Shown: positions 8,431 through 16,165 of the stretch, piece by piece
Layout of the letters: each line of letters opens with the position of its first letter
Position numbering within the stretch: the stretch's first letter is position 1
From: Desulfoprunum benzoelyticum
GTDB taxonomy: Bacteria > Desulfobacterota > Desulfobulbia > Desulfobulbales > Desulfocapsaceae
DNA: 64,000 bases
Direction of reading: 5' to 3'
NCBI RefSeq assembly: GCF_014201505.1
Contig: NZ_JACHEO010000010.1
Location: forward strand, 57,845 to 121,844
Position numbers and translations under genes: made by a program
The notes under the pieces: generated by a model
The model's database searches: none
What the model saw: the letters and a program-made list of their open reading frames with translations, nothing else
What the model was told of the DNA's origin: nothing

Positions 8431-8631
8431 TCAGCCTGTTTCGTGTGCCAGTGTGCAATGTGTGTGCAATGGTGGGGTTCGGGTGGGTGGTCGCCGCCGG
8501 TCGCCAGAAATAGAAAAGGCCGGAGTTCCGCTCCATCCTACGGCTTCGGCGGCTAGGTCGCGGGTATTTCCGGAATCCACTTCTGCAACGTGTTGCAGAA
8601 GTTCCGTCCTCTGCCCTTGCCTATTCCCCAT
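8431..8631 (-). pseudogene. Second ParB-like remnant
   Basis: From ATG 8631 the frame reads MGNRQGQRTELL, then GNTRDLAAEAVGWSG. It continues upstream without a start as RRIEEA. The GNTRDLAAEAVG segment is a helix-turn-helix-like stretch seen in ParB-like phage proteins and echoes the SRDLAGKALGV of the neighbouring remnant. After GWSG the sequence turns into unrelated proline/arginine-rich translation and stops. The element's transcript probably ends just upstream at the terminator at 8655, which supports decay. Confidence 0.35.
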
Positions 8632-8654
8632 AGCCTCTTCAATCCGCCGGGCAC

Positions 8655-8692
8655 AAAAAAGGCCGGTAGCAGATCTCTCCGCCCCGGCCTTG
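8655..8692 (-). terminator. Intrinsic terminator closing the element's leftward operon
   Basis: On the minus strand an 8 bp stem AAGGCCGG / CCGGCCTT is followed directly by TTTT. It lies just past the stop of the last intact gene (8726). Confidence 0.75.
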
Positions 8693-8725
8693 GTCCTGCT
8701 TTGCCCTCCAGGGCGGTGCAGGGTG

Positions 8726-8956
8726 TTACTCCATCATCAACTCGTTAAGCCTCTGCCGCCTGCGGAGGATGTCGAGACGCCAGTCTGCCTTCTGCGTACT
8801 GACCCGCCCGACACACGGGAACTTCTGCCCTCGGTACCAAACAAAACGACCATCACGGCTTTTGAAGAGGTCCGGGTTTTTTTGGATCGCGTCGCTTGGA
8901 ATAGCGTTGCGGTCATAGGAGGGCGGGGTTCGTGATCCGTTCGCGAATTCTTTCAT
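8726..8956 (-). CDS. Small unknown element protein (76 residues)
   Basis: Starts at ATG 8956 behind GAGGTGAATC, the same leader as its upstream neighbour. A basic, soluble protein with a central WYRGQKFPCVGRV stretch and a C-terminal charged helix (ADWRLDILRRRQRLNELM). No Cys cluster, signal peptide or membrane segment. Function not recognised. It is the last gene of the element's operon, right before the terminator. The good ribosome site and position argue that it is a real gene. Confidence 0.7.
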   Translation of the reverse strand: MKEFANGSRTPPSYDRNAIPSDAIQKNPDLFKSRDGRFVWYRGQKFPCVGRVSTQKADWRLDILRRRQRLNELMME

Positions 8957-8964
8957 GATTCACC

Positions 8965-9138
8965 TCATCCATGTAGAATCTGATTTTTGAGCAATCGCGC
9001 CCGCAGTTCTAAAACCTCAATCCGTGCCTCGGTCTCCGCAAGTGCAGCCTTCCGCCGCTCTCTGATCCGCTCAACCCTGGCCTGTCCAGCTCCAAAAATT
9101 TCACCTCTGCGTTGTAGACCATCCGCTGCTGTTTTCAT
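8965..9138 (-). CDS. Small helical unknown protein (57 residues)
   Basis: Starts at ATG 9138 behind GAGGTGAAATC. Nearly all of it is charged alpha helix (RVERIRERRKAALAETEARIEVLELRARLL), probably a short coiled coil. Function not recognised. It sits between the coiled-coil gene and the 76-residue gene with gaps near 10 bases, so it is co-transcribed. A longer frame up to 9354 overlaps the upstream gene and lacks a ribosome site, so the short form is preferred. Confidence 0.65.
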   Translation of the reverse strand: MKTAADGLQRRGEIFGAGQARVERIRERRKAALAETEARIEVLELRARLLKNQILHG

Positions 9139-9148
9139 GATTTCACCT

Positions 9149-9706
9149 CTATTGAATTGAAGAAAGATAGCCAGCTGACCTGGCCTCTTGGAAAAATTGA
9201 CTGATACGGCTGTTGTCGTCATCCAGCGTTCCCACACCGTGAAAAACTGTCGGGACCAGGTGGCCCGCATAGGCGATGTCCGCCTGAAAGAGCTGGTCGC
9301 GGAAATCCTTCTCCGCCTGCATTGCCGCATCCAAGGCCATCGCCGCATCAGCAACCCGCTGAACGATTTTTCGATACTGCGGTTTCAGCTCTCGGCAGAT
9401 TTCGGCGGACAGCTTGGCTCGAAGATCCTTCATCGCTCGCTCGTGGATCTCAACGGCCTTCAGAACAACCCGCTTGCGCCCGTGAAGTTCGTTGAGCCGC
9501 TTTTCGTAGCCTTCGCCGGTCGGTGCAACTGCCTGACCTCCAGACAACAGGATTTCGGCGGCGGCGGTCAGTTTATCGACTCCGGAAGGTTTGCTCCTGC
9601 TGTAAAGCTCGGTAAGCTCCGCCTCGATCCGGTCGCGCTCGGTCTTCAGCTCGTTGAGTTTGGCCTCGGCTTCGGTCCATTCCTTGTAATCGGTCAGTTT
9701 CTTCAT
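9149..9706 (-). CDS. Coiled-coil unknown protein of the element (185 residues)
   Basis: Begins MKKLTDYKEWTEAEAKLNELKTE. The first 60 residues form a coiled coil (EAELTELYSR), and a second helical block spans residues 85-150 (RKRVVLKAVEIHERAMKDLRAKL). The last 40 residues (TVFHGVGTLDDDNSRISQFFQ) look globular. No catalytic motif is seen. It lies directly downstream of the probable small terminase, so a packaging or capsid-redirecting role is conceivable but not shown by sequence. Confidence 0.75.
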   Translation of the reverse strand: MKKLTDYKEWTEAEAKLNELKTERDRIEAELTELYSRSKPSGVDKLTAAAEILLSGGQAVAPTGEGYEKRLNELHGRKRVVLKAVEIHERAMKDLRAKLSAEICRELKPQYRKIVQRVADAAMALDAAMQAEKDFRDQLFQADIAYAGHLVPTVFHGVGTLDDDNSRISQFFQEARSAGYLSSIQ

Positions 9707-9780
9707 TTTCGATACCTCATGTTTGTTTGGGGGTTTTGGCTGTGCCCGATATGGACATAGCCATAATTCGAGGGCGGTGA

Positions 9781-10233
9781 CTACTGGACACGAGTTCCGG
9801 GAATAAGATCATCATCGCCGTCGGTGTCGCGGGCCTCGCGTGCTAGGCTGTTCTTCCGCGCCTGGTCGCCGCTTCGACCGCTTGTCGCCAATGAGTGAAC
9901 CTGGATTAACCGGGAGATAGCCAAAGATCGCCTGACAAACATGTCGAGCAAGTCATGCCTGGCATTTTTCTTGCCGTCTACTATGTCACCCTCTTTACGA
10001 ATATCGCCTTGCAGGGATCGAATATCGGCCATTGTCCGCGCAAGAATCCCGGCAAAAATCAAATCTGTCGCGCTCCAGGCATCAGAACGTTTTGAAAGGA
10101 TAATCGAATTCCAGAAGTGCAAGTCGCTCTCTCGGAGATCTTCCGGCGGTTCCGGTAATGCCCGGACTGCGGCCCGGAAAAGTTTTCCCTGTTCGGAAAT
10201 GCTGTTTGCAGGGGCGGTCTTTCGTTTGGACAT
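9781..10233 (-). CDS. Probable small terminase subunit (P27/TerS-like)
   Basis: 150 residues from ATG 10233, spaced well from GAGGTG; the GTG at 10242 lies in that site. The pattern fits P27-type small terminases: an N-terminal basic region, then LPEPPEDLRESDLHFWNSI, then WSATDLIFAGILARTMADI, an EGDIVDGKKNARHDLL segment, and a helical end. Small terminases recognise the pac/cos site and hand DNA to the large subunit. There is no large subunit in the element, the arrangement seen in phage satellites that supply their own recognition subunit to redirect a helper's packaging motor. Identification is by pattern and not certain. Confidence 0.55.
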   Translation of the reverse strand: MSKRKTAPANSISEQGKLFRAAVRALPEPPEDLRESDLHFWNSIILSKRSDAWSATDLIFAGILARTMADIRSLQGDIRKEGDIVDGKKNARHDLLDMFVRRSLAISRLIQVHSLATSGRSGDQARKNSLAREARDTDGDDDLIPGTRVQ

Positions 10234-10345
10234 ATTTTTCACCTCGTTTTGGTAGGATTTTGCAGCATGCGTTGTCGTTCGGGCTGGGGATCGGTCGCCA
10301 GCGTTGTCGGCGTCAGAGATGCAACGTGCCCCCGGTCCCTCGCCA

Positions 10346-10534
10346 TCACTCCGCCGCCGCCTGCCGTTGCTCTATCAGCCTCTGCCTGATCTCGGTCAGC
10401 GTGGCGGCAACCTCCGCCGATAGTTTGCCCAACGCGGTCTTGATCTCAACAAGGTCCGGTTCTCCGCCATGTATCAATCTCGTCACCGCTTCAGCCTCTT
10501 TGAACATCCATGCTGCTCTCTCAGTCAATTGCAT
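10346..10534 (-). CDS. Small helical unknown protein (62 residues)
   Basis: Starts at ATG 10534 behind GAGGTACGAAA and overlaps the end of the primase gene by 10 bases, so it is translationally coupled. Predicted to be two amphipathic helices (AAWMFKEAEAVTRLIH, ALGKLSAEVAATLTEIRQRLIEQ). No known motif. Function not recognised. The coupling to the primase suggests an accessory role in replication, which is inference. Confidence 0.65.
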   Translation of the reverse strand: MQLTERAAWMFKEAEAVTRLIHGGEPDLVEIKTALGKLSAEVAATLTEIRQRLIEQRQAAAE

Positions 10535-11586
10535 TTTCGTACCTCATCGATTGAGTTTGTCCGGATTTCCGGAAAAAAATCGTTCTCGCCGTTGTCATGC
10601 TCTGCTGTGATTTCATCGCAGTAAAGATCCACCGCCGCAGAGATCCAGATATTCAGGTCCATGCCTTGCAGATAGGCATCAGTGATATCCTTGCCAAGCT
10701 CCGCCGGTACCATTGCCCGGAAGGAGTTGTGCATCTCATCCAGCCATTGCCTTGCCGCCTTCGAGCCGGGGTCGTCGGTATCCATCGCTATCAGAACGAC
10801 CGGGCACTCGTTCAATTGCATCACCAGCTCGGCGGCGATACTGGAATCAGGCTTTATGGATGTCGTTCCAGTGGCGACGACATAGACCGGCCTGCGGATC
10901 TCTTGGCAAAGGAGAATGGCATCCAGCTCGCTTTCGACGATGACGGCGACATTCTCGTAGGGGTCGCCTATCGTCAATGGCGATGATGATGATCCGGGTA
11001 AAACGTGGTAGCGGCCATAATCGCCGGGATTGTTGCGCCTGATACGAATCCGCCCTGGTCCGGGTATCGTCAAGCCGGAAGGGATAAGCATTTTCTTTCC
11101 TGTCTCCGGTAGGCCCCATTTTCCCCGCTCATCGAAAACATCGCGGTCAATCCATCCGAGCCTGAATTTCTTTGCGGTCTCCCGGTTAAGCCCTCGCTCG
11201 GTCTCCAACCAATTCAATGTTTCATCGTTGCGGAGAAGACGGTCATGCGCCCATGTCGTCAATTGATCGGCCTTCTTGAGCCATATATCGGAGGGTGGCG
11301 TAATCGGTGCGCTGCGGTCATCCTGACGAATTTTCCGCGTAACAGGTTCATCGATATGCTTACCGACAAACTCGGCGGCTTCTCGGTATGGCATCGCTCT
11401 GAATTTCCGCAGGTACTCGATTGTATCGCCGGAGATATCACATTGACGGCACCAGTACCGCGCATTGCCATCGGTGCGGACGATGAATCGATCTCTCCCA
11501 CCGCAGGCCGGGCAAGAGGAAGCGTACTCGTTCGGGCCTTTCCGCTTTGCAAGGAATCCGTCACTTTCGAGTAGGGTTGTCAGCAT
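10525..11586 (-). CDS. Zinc-ribbon / Toprim DNA primase of the element
   Basis: 353 residues from ATG 11586 with GGAGGC upstream; the frame extends further but without a ribosome site. Residues about 22-55 form a CHC2-like zinc ribbon (CPACGGRDRF, YWCRQC). A Toprim domain follows around residues 195-290, with VIVESELDAIL as the acidic motif and VVLIAMDTDDPG as the DxD motif. This is the catalytic half of phage and plasmid primases that make RNA primers. The usual P4 alpha protein fuses primase and helicase; here the helicase is a separate upstream gene. Some base-pairing residues of the fold cannot be checked by eye. Confidence 0.85.
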   Translation of the reverse strand: MLTTLLESDGFLAKRKGPNEYASSCPACGGRDRFIVRTDGNARYWCRQCDISGDTIEYLRKFRAMPYREAAEFVGKHIDEPVTRKIRQDDRSAPITPPSDIWLKKADQLTTWAHDRLLRNDETLNWLETERGLNRETAKKFRLGWIDRDVFDERGKWGLPETGKKMLIPSGLTIPGPGRIRIRRNNPGDYGRYHVLPGSSSSPLTIGDPYENVAVIVESELDAILLCQEIRRPVYVVATGTTSIKPDSSIAAELVMQLNECPVVLIAMDTDDPGSKAARQWLDEMHNSFRAMVPAELGKDITDAYLQGMDLNIWISAAVDLYCDEITAEHDNGENDFFPEIRTNSIDEVRKCN

Positions 11587-11731
11587 GGGAATGCCTCCTT
11601 GCCTGGCAAAGAAAAAACCAGCTTGGACCGCGATGGTCCGCGTCCCATTGCATTGCACCCTCTACTTATATATTTACTTAAAACCTCAAGTATCTCCTGC
11701 AATGGTAATGTCCGTGGACCACTGTGGACCG

Positions 11732-13216
11732 CTAGCATAAACTTACCCCTTGGTACATCCTTTGCCGCCCGTCGAAAGTTCTTGGTCGAACCAGTGACAA
11801 TCCTGGAATCGCCGCTCTAAGGTCACGCCCGAAACTCTGTAAATTCCCCGGATAATCGCGCCCTTGATCTTCACACCAGGCACACCAGGCGGTGTAAAGT
11901 GATTTCGCGCTGACAGTATGCTCCGGGCCTTGCACGCACTTTTCCCTGAGAAAAGCAGATATGGGACTCGCCAGATCCGCCAATTCTTGTATGGCTTCTT
12001 TGCCGTTGTCCGGCTGGATGAAAAAACCGCGCCTGTTTAATCGGTCGAGACCGTCAAGACTCCAATTCAGGATAGCTGGTAATTCCCTCATCAGGCGTTT
12101 GGTAAGTCCATGATCCTCTTGCCCGAGAAAAGATTTTTTCATCGTCAGCAGGATAAACCGCGACGGTAGCGCGCCGCTTGCATCTGCAAGTCTGGGAATC
12201 TCATTTGAAAAGATCACAAACCGGACCTGCAACGGCCCGTTGTAGTCAGACAGAAATTTCCGGGGCACTCCCTGGTGATCTTCGCCGGAGATAGACAGCA
12301 GACGCTCTGCTATCGCCGCTTGGTCGGCTTTGCTGGATAGTCTGGCGTCTGATATGATCGCCGCCTTTTTACCGATCAGCCCGGCAAGGCCGAATTGTTG
12401 CGCCAGGCTTCCAAGTGTCGGGGCGCATACATTGTCCGGCCCGAGTAACGCGGTCATGATCCGGCCTACCGTCCCCTTGCCGCTTCGCATTGGTCCAACG
12501 ATAGAAAATATTTTCTGCTGTGATGTGTCGGCGGTGAGAAGGTAGCCAATGATCTCCTGCAAGCAGTCTATGGCCTGTCGGTCATCCGGCCATATCGACT
12601 CAAGGAATTTTAGCCACTCAGCCGGATCTGCGGCGTCCCGGTCATAGGAAAATGGGAGACTGTTCAGGGTGAAAAAATCCGGTGTCGGCTCAATAAGCTG
12701 CCTGTTGTCGATATCAAGCAGACCGTTCTTGACAGCCAGGTATTCCCGGTAATCGCTGCCGGAGATGAAGCATGGTGGCTTGAGGGTGTCGGGTAGATTT
12801 ACCGTTGCGCGTAAAGCCTCAAGGATCTCGCCTACGCGATTTCGGTTGGGATTGTATGGCTGAATTGCTTCAGTTTTCGGGTTTATGACCTTGGCACCTT
12901 CAAGAAAACGATAGATATCCGCTTTGACGTCATCAGTGGTTTTTTCCTGATAGGCAGATCCGGTGTATTCATAAAGGCAACTTTGCCAGTAAATTTTCTT
13001 TCGCCCGGTCCCGGAAAACTTCTTTGCGGCGTCAAGCGGGTTCTGATAGTAGAGGATTAAACCCTTTTTACTTCCCGCCGGAGATGCCGAGCCTTTGGCC
13101 TTTTTGGTGGTGGTCTTCTGTTTCTCTCCACCAGGGGGGTGTCGGCGTTTCTCGTCGGCCATCGCTTGCCGCATCTTTGCCTTGAGGTCTTCCTTTGAAA
13201 ACGCTTCGGCGTTCAT
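11732..13216 (-). CDS. SF3 replicative helicase, P4/D5 family
   Basis: 494 residues from ATG 13216 with AGAGGGGG a few bases upstream; a TTG at 13264 is in frame but lacks a site. Residues 1-60 are basic and disordered (GGEKQKTTTKKAKG). A D5_N-like region is followed by the SF3 ATPase: Walker A GPMRSGKGTVG, Walker B-like AAIISDARL and sensor region VRFVIFSNEIPRL. The C-terminal tail resembles a winged-helix origin-binding part (SAKSLYTAWCAWCEDQG). It would load at the satellite origin and unwind DNA together with the downstream primase. No origin iterons were recognised. Confidence 0.9.
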   Translation of the reverse strand: MNAEAFSKEDLKAKMRQAMADEKRRHPPGGEKQKTTTKKAKGSASPAGSKKGLILYYQNPLDAAKKFSGTGRKKIYWQSCLYEYTGSAYQEKTTDDVKADIYRFLEGAKVINPKTEAIQPYNPNRNRVGEILEALRATVNLPDTLKPPCFISGSDYREYLAVKNGLLDIDNRQLIEPTPDFFTLNSLPFSYDRDAADPAEWLKFLESIWPDDRQAIDCLQEIIGYLLTADTSQQKIFSIVGPMRSGKGTVGRIMTALLGPDNVCAPTLGSLAQQFGLAGLIGKKAAIISDARLSSKADQAAIAERLLSISGEDHQGVPRKFLSDYNGPLQVRFVIFSNEIPRLADASGALPSRFILLTMKKSFLGQEDHGLTKRLMRELPAILNWSLDGLDRLNRRGFFIQPDNGKEAIQELADLASPISAFLREKCVQGPEHTVSAKSLYTAWCAWCEDQGRDYPGNLQSFGRDLRAAIPGLSLVRPRTFDGRQRMYQGVSLC

Positions 13217-13359
13217 CGCCGCCCCCTCTGCCGGGCCTGTGTCCGGCGAATGGATCGTTGCCAAGCGGGGAGGAATGTGCTACATTGTAGGCATCGATGG
13301 TTCTTGTTTTGTGCGCCGGATCTCTGGGGAAAGAGGTCCGGCGTTTTGTTTTTTCTCAT
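13213..13359 (-). CDS. Possible tiny basic protein between AlpA and helicase (48 residues)
   Basis: ATG 13359 lies four bases after the alpA stop, and the frame ends by overlapping the helicase ATG. The product would be MRKNKTPDLF... with a single CxxC (CLQC) and an arginine-rich end. Tight coupling on both sides is the only support. The ribosome site (GAGG) is very close to the ATG. It may be no more than spacer. Confidence 0.3.
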   Translation of the reverse strand: MRKNKTPDLFPQRSGAQNKNHRCLQCSTFLPAWQRSIRRTQARQRGRR

Positions 13360-13363
13360 GGCC

Positions 13364-13612
13364 TCATGCCTCCGCGACGTCAAGCTCTCGGGACGCTGCA
13401 AGACCATTCAGCCAGGCGTCAAATTCTGACTCAAACCAGCCGCAGGAGTTCCCACCAAGACGAACACGCCTTGGAAATTTACCGGCTTTTTCCATTCGCC
13501 AGATGGTCGGGTCTGACAGTCCGGATCGGCTCAATACTTCAGGCTTGCGGAGAATTCTGTCGAAGCAATGTTTAGGAAGGGTTTGCTTGTCGGGGGAAGG
13601 GAGTGTCTGCAT
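13364..13612 (-). CDS. AlpA-family excisionase/regulator
   Basis: 82 residues from ATG 13612 behind GAGGTAGCGAA. The MerR-like helix-turn-helix is typical of AlpA: LRKPEVLSRSGLSDPTIWRMEKAGKFPRRVRLGG, then a GWFESEFDAWL segment. In P4 and in PICIs the AlpA/Vis protein controls integrase and acts in excision. It is the first gene of the replication block and may bind the repeats near the att sites. No frameshift or loss is seen. Confidence 0.88.
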   Translation of the reverse strand: MQTLPSPDKQTLPKHCFDRILRKPEVLSRSGLSDPTIWRMEKAGKFPRRVRLGGNSCGWFESEFDAWLNGLAASRELDVAEA

Positions 13613-13730
13613 TTCGCTACCTCACGGTTAAGGTTCAACATGTGCTGCTCTATGCTGAACACAATAACTCTATGAAATAGCTTGAAAAAGAGACGCAACT
13701 ATACAGGTTGCATCATCCTACGATGTGGTA

Positions 13731-14294
13731 TTACTTGTGAGTGTTGTACCATTTTTTGAGGGTTAGAATCGGGTCTTTAGACACGAATCCCCATCTTGAA
13801 TTGATCTTGTCGTAAGCGTATTGACAGGCTTCCTCGATTGTTTCCAATGGGTGCTCTCGCAACCAATTGACGATGTGAGCGATAGCCTCCCGCCGGATCA
13901 CAGCAAGCCTGTATTGACTCATCCCTTGACGACCGCCGCGGCATGGGGTTTTCTTTGCCTTGAATCCCAGGCACTCGCCTAGCTCGTCGGGTCCGGCATC
14001 GGTGGCGGTCAGGCGGTCCGCTGTCTGGTCGAGATAGCGCATAACCCATTCTGGAATTGGCCATTTGTCCCGCCTGCAAAGCATGAAAATGTCCCAGGCG
14101 TGCATTGGGTTTCCGTCTTTGCGATACTCCACCTCTGCATCATCGATTAACGCCCTGTGTCGATCATTCCAAGCCTGTTGTTTGCGAATAATGAATTGTA
14201 TTGAATTTTCAATGGAATCATCGTCTTTAGAAAATTTCTCGGCAGACTCCATGTAGATCGGCAATTCCTTTTCCTTCCTGTTTCGATTCGCCAT
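13731..14294 (-). CDS. Unknown 187-residue element protein
   Basis: A soluble, mixed-charge protein with no signal peptide or membrane segment. Visible features are a Trp-rich middle (NPMHAWDIFMLCRRDKWPIPEWVMRYLDQ) and a helical C-terminal region (RREAIAHIVNWLREHPLETIEEACQYAYD, SRWGFVSKDPILTLKKWY). Function not recognised. It sits nine bases downstream of the integrase stop, so the two are co-transcribed. Proteins of this general appearance accompany integrases in proteobacterial islands, but I cannot name a family. Confidence 0.7.
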   Translation of the reverse strand: MANRNRKEKELPIYMESAEKFSKDDDSIENSIQFIIRKQQAWNDRHRALIDDAEVEYRKDGNPMHAWDIFMLCRRDKWPIPEWVMRYLDQTADRLTATDAGPDELGECLGFKAKKTPCRGGRQGMSQYRLAVIRREAIAHIVNWLREHPLETIEEACQYAYDKINSRWGFVSKDPILTLKKWYNTHK

Positions 14295-14302
14295 GATTGC
14301 CC

Positions 14303-15505
14303 CTATCTCGTCGCAAAACGCTTGAATTCAATAACCTTGCCCCGTTCTGCCTCTTCTATGCCTAATATCCGGCGTAAAGCACGATTCCATTTATCAAGTG
14401 CCTGTCGTTTCTCCGCGTCGTATCCGTGCCGGTTATAGACGGCCATGATCCCTTGTAGTTTGTGCCCGAGAACACGCTCGGCAACAACATCGTCAATACC
14501 GATCTCCGCAAGCCGGGTGCGTACCGTCCGCCGCAGGTCATGGGGAGTGAATTGTTCCTTGAATCCGATTTGTTGCCAGTGGCGAGAGACACCCTTGGAA
14601 AGTGTATGCGTTCTGGTTTGGCTCCCATCGCCCCGTGGTGATGAAAAAACGAAGGGGTGCCCTCCAGTGTATGGCCGCGCCTGTTCGATGACCTCTAAGG
14701 CCATATCGGTTAACGGGACGCTATGAGCTTCGCGCCCCTTCATTTTCCCCGCAGGGATATTCCACGTTCCGTCTGAAATTTCCTCCCATGCCATGCCGCA
14801 TACCTCGCCCGGTCGCTGTCCGGTCAGGAGTATCATTTTCAACGCCAGTTTTGTGACGTGGAACATATCTATCGATTCATTGTTCAGGTCGAGAGCATCC
14901 CAAAGCATTTTTATTTCATCGTTTGCAAGTACTCGCGCCCTGGCCTGTTCCGGTTTCTTCTTCAATCCAACCAATGGCGAGTGTTCAAGTATCCCTCTCT
15001 CGGCTGCAAAGTTGAGCATCCGCACAAGTACACCTTGAAGCCTGTTTGCCGCCACGGGTGCCCTATCGCGGACATTATCCAAGAGCAGAACAGCATCCCG
15101 CCGGGTAATGGATGAAATCTTACGGGTTCCCCATGCTGGAATAATATCCTTGGTCAGCAACCGTTTCCGTTCCTTGCCGGAGGGAGTGTGTTTCAGTTCC
15201 ATGTCCCAATACTCGGAAAGAAGATCCATCACAGTAGGTGCTGCTTTTTCTTCCGCCGCATGGATGATCCGCCGTTCCCTCAGTGTTCTTGGTCCGCTTT
15301 CCTTCGCGCTTCTCTTGAGGGCGTTTCTGTTTTCCTCGCATTTCTCTTGCGTCCAACCTTCGGAGAGCCAACCCATGGCCTCTTCAACTCGTTTCCCGTC
15401 AATCCGGTAGTGAATGACATAGTACCTGTCAGGTTTGATCCCGTGCTTTCTGGTCGGGTGTTCTCTGTAGCGGATTCCTGGCCCCGCTGTTTTCCATTTT
15501 GTCAT
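14303..15505 (-). CDS. Tyrosine recombinase (site-specific integrase)
   Basis: 400 residues from ATG 15505, with GAGGGGT upstream. An N-terminal arm-binding region (residues 1-90, P4-integrase-like) is followed by a SAM-like core-binding domain. The catalytic domain shows LLTGQRPGEVCGM (first Arg), FTPHDLRRTVRTRL (His-x-x-Arg) and GHKLQGIMAVYNRHGY (Tyr nucleophile). All catalytic residues are present. It lies about 170 bp from attR and reads away from it. It would integrate the element into tRNA-Pro and, with the AlpA factor, excise it. Confidence 0.95.
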   Translation of the reverse strand: MTKWKTAGPGIRYREHPTRKHGIKPDRYYVIHYRIDGKRVEEAMGWLSEGWTQEKCEENRNALKRSAKESGPRTLRERRIIHAAEEKAAPTVMDLLSEYWDMELKHTPSGKERKRLLTKDIIPAWGTRKISSITRRDAVLLLDNVRDRAPVAANRLQGVLVRMLNFAAERGILEHSPLVGLKKKPEQARARVLANDEIKMLWDALDLNNESIDMFHVTKLALKMILLTGQRPGEVCGMAWEEISDGTWNIPAGKMKGREAHSVPLTDMALEVIEQARPYTGGHPFVFSSPRGDGSQTRTHTLSKGVSRHWQQIGFKEQFTPHDLRRTVRTRLAEIGIDDVVAERVLGHKLQGIMAVYNRHGYDAEKRQALDKWNRALRRILGIEEAERGKVIEFKRFATR

Positions 15506-15523
15506 GTCTTTACCCCTCAAAAG

Positions 15524-15549
15524 TTGTCCACCTTTTGTCCACCTTTTTG
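15524..15549 (+). repeat. Right arm-type repeat (26 bp, matches 7737-7762)
   Basis: The same paired GTCCACC cores, 11 bp apart, as at the left end. They lie in the integrase leader, about 125 bp inside attR and just upstream of the integrase ribosome site. Binding here could also repress the integrase gene. Confidence 0.6.
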
Positions 15550-15675
15550 GCGTAGAGCAGTGAAAAATTCATCACTTTTCATACCTATTCAAATAGCACA
15601 AAATACCAATGATTGTCAATAGATTAGTGATGAAGAGAGAAGAAGCATGAAAAGGGGCGAAAAGGCTATAAAACA

Positions 15676-15722
15676 GCCTTGGGAGCAGGAGGTCGAGTGT
15701 TCGAATCACTCCGCCCCGACCA
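15676..15722 (+). repeat. attR: 47 bp direct repeat (tRNA-Pro 3' fragment)
   Basis: Identical to 7632-7678. It contains only the anticodon-arm-to-CCA portion of the tRNA, so it does not encode a functional tRNA. The original downstream sequence of tRNA-Pro, with its terminator, follows. Confidence 0.93.
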
Positions 15723-15728
15723 GATATC

Positions 15729-15762
15729 AAAGGGTTACAGCTTTTGCTGTAGCCCTTTTTTC
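15729..15762 (+). terminator. Original terminator of tRNA-Pro, now separated by the element
   Basis: Stem AAGGGTTACAGC / GCTGTAGCCCTT with one G-T pair and a TTTT loop, followed by TTTT. Confidence 0.75.
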
Positions 15763-15830
15763 GTGTTAGGTGCAGATGAAATCATCTATCTATAACTGAA
15801 CGCTGTGGTGGCTGAGAAAAGAAAGAGGGA

Positions 15831-15859
15831 TTGACATCCCGTAATCGAACGATTACACA
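15831..15859 (+). promoter_or_regulatory. Promoter with overlapping operator of toxin-antitoxin pair
   Basis: TTGACA (15831-15836), a 17 bp spacer and TACACA (15854-15859). A perfect 16 bp palindrome GTAATCG-AA-CGATTAC (15841-15856) fills the spacer, an ideal position for autorepression by the antitoxin. The start would fall almost at the toxin ATG, so the toxin message may be leaderless. Confidence 0.55.
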
Positions 15860-15865
15860 TGTACC

Positions 15866-16162
15866 ATGTACACGATAAAGACCACTCCGGAATTTGACAG
15901 ATGGCTTGCGGGTATCAGGGACGGCCTGACCAGGCGGCGTCTGGTGGCGCGCTTACGCAAGGCTCAGATGGGCAATCTCGGCGATGTCAAACCGGTTGGG
16001 AAGGAAGTGTTCGAGATGCGCGAGCACTTCGGGCCAGGATGGCGGATGTAGTATGTGAAGCGCGGGGAAGTTGTGGTGCTCATGCTGGGTGGTGGCGATA
16101 AATCCAGCCAAGCCGCCGACATCTCCCGCGCCGTGAAGATGGCCGCGGCCATGGAGGAATGA
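15866..16162 (+). pseudogene. HigB/RelE-type toxin gene with in-frame amber stop
   Basis: The frame from ATG 15866 reads MYTIKTTPEFDRWLAGI, then RLRKAQMGNLGDVKPVG, then FGPGWRM. It meets TAG at 16049-16051 (codon 62) and continues in the same frame as [20 protein letters not shown] to a TGA at 16160. The whole is a typical plasmid-encoded RelE/HigB-like mRNA endonuclease of about 98 residues. The TAG stands where family members have a Tyr (GWRxYY), so one base change explains it. The C-terminal strand carrying the catalytic region is lost unless the stop is read through. The toxin precedes the antitoxin, the HigBA order. Confidence 0.85.
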
Positions 16163-16165
16163 ATA

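Larger units (their letters stand above)
7632..15722. mobile_element. Integrative element in tRNA-Pro, phage-satellite-like (about 8 kb)
   Basis: Bounded by the 47 bp repeats. All convincing genes point left and follow the order integrase, unknown 187-residue protein, AlpA-type regulator, SF3 helicase, zinc-ribbon/Toprim primase, small protein, probable small terminase, coiled-coil protein, two small proteins, then an intrinsic terminator at 8655. No capsid, portal, tail, lysis or large terminase gene is visible. Size, gene content and the small terminase resemble P4-type and PICI satellites that replicate themselves and borrow a helper phage's particles. Several genes share the same ribosome site (GAGGTGA/GAGGTA), which suggests common ancestry of the block. 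The left 1 kb holds only decayed remnants. Confidence 0.8.

Noticed and set aside
15676..15722. A second tRNA-Pro
   Set aside because: Only the 3' 47 bases are present; there is no 5' acceptor strand or D-arm. It is the right attachment repeat.
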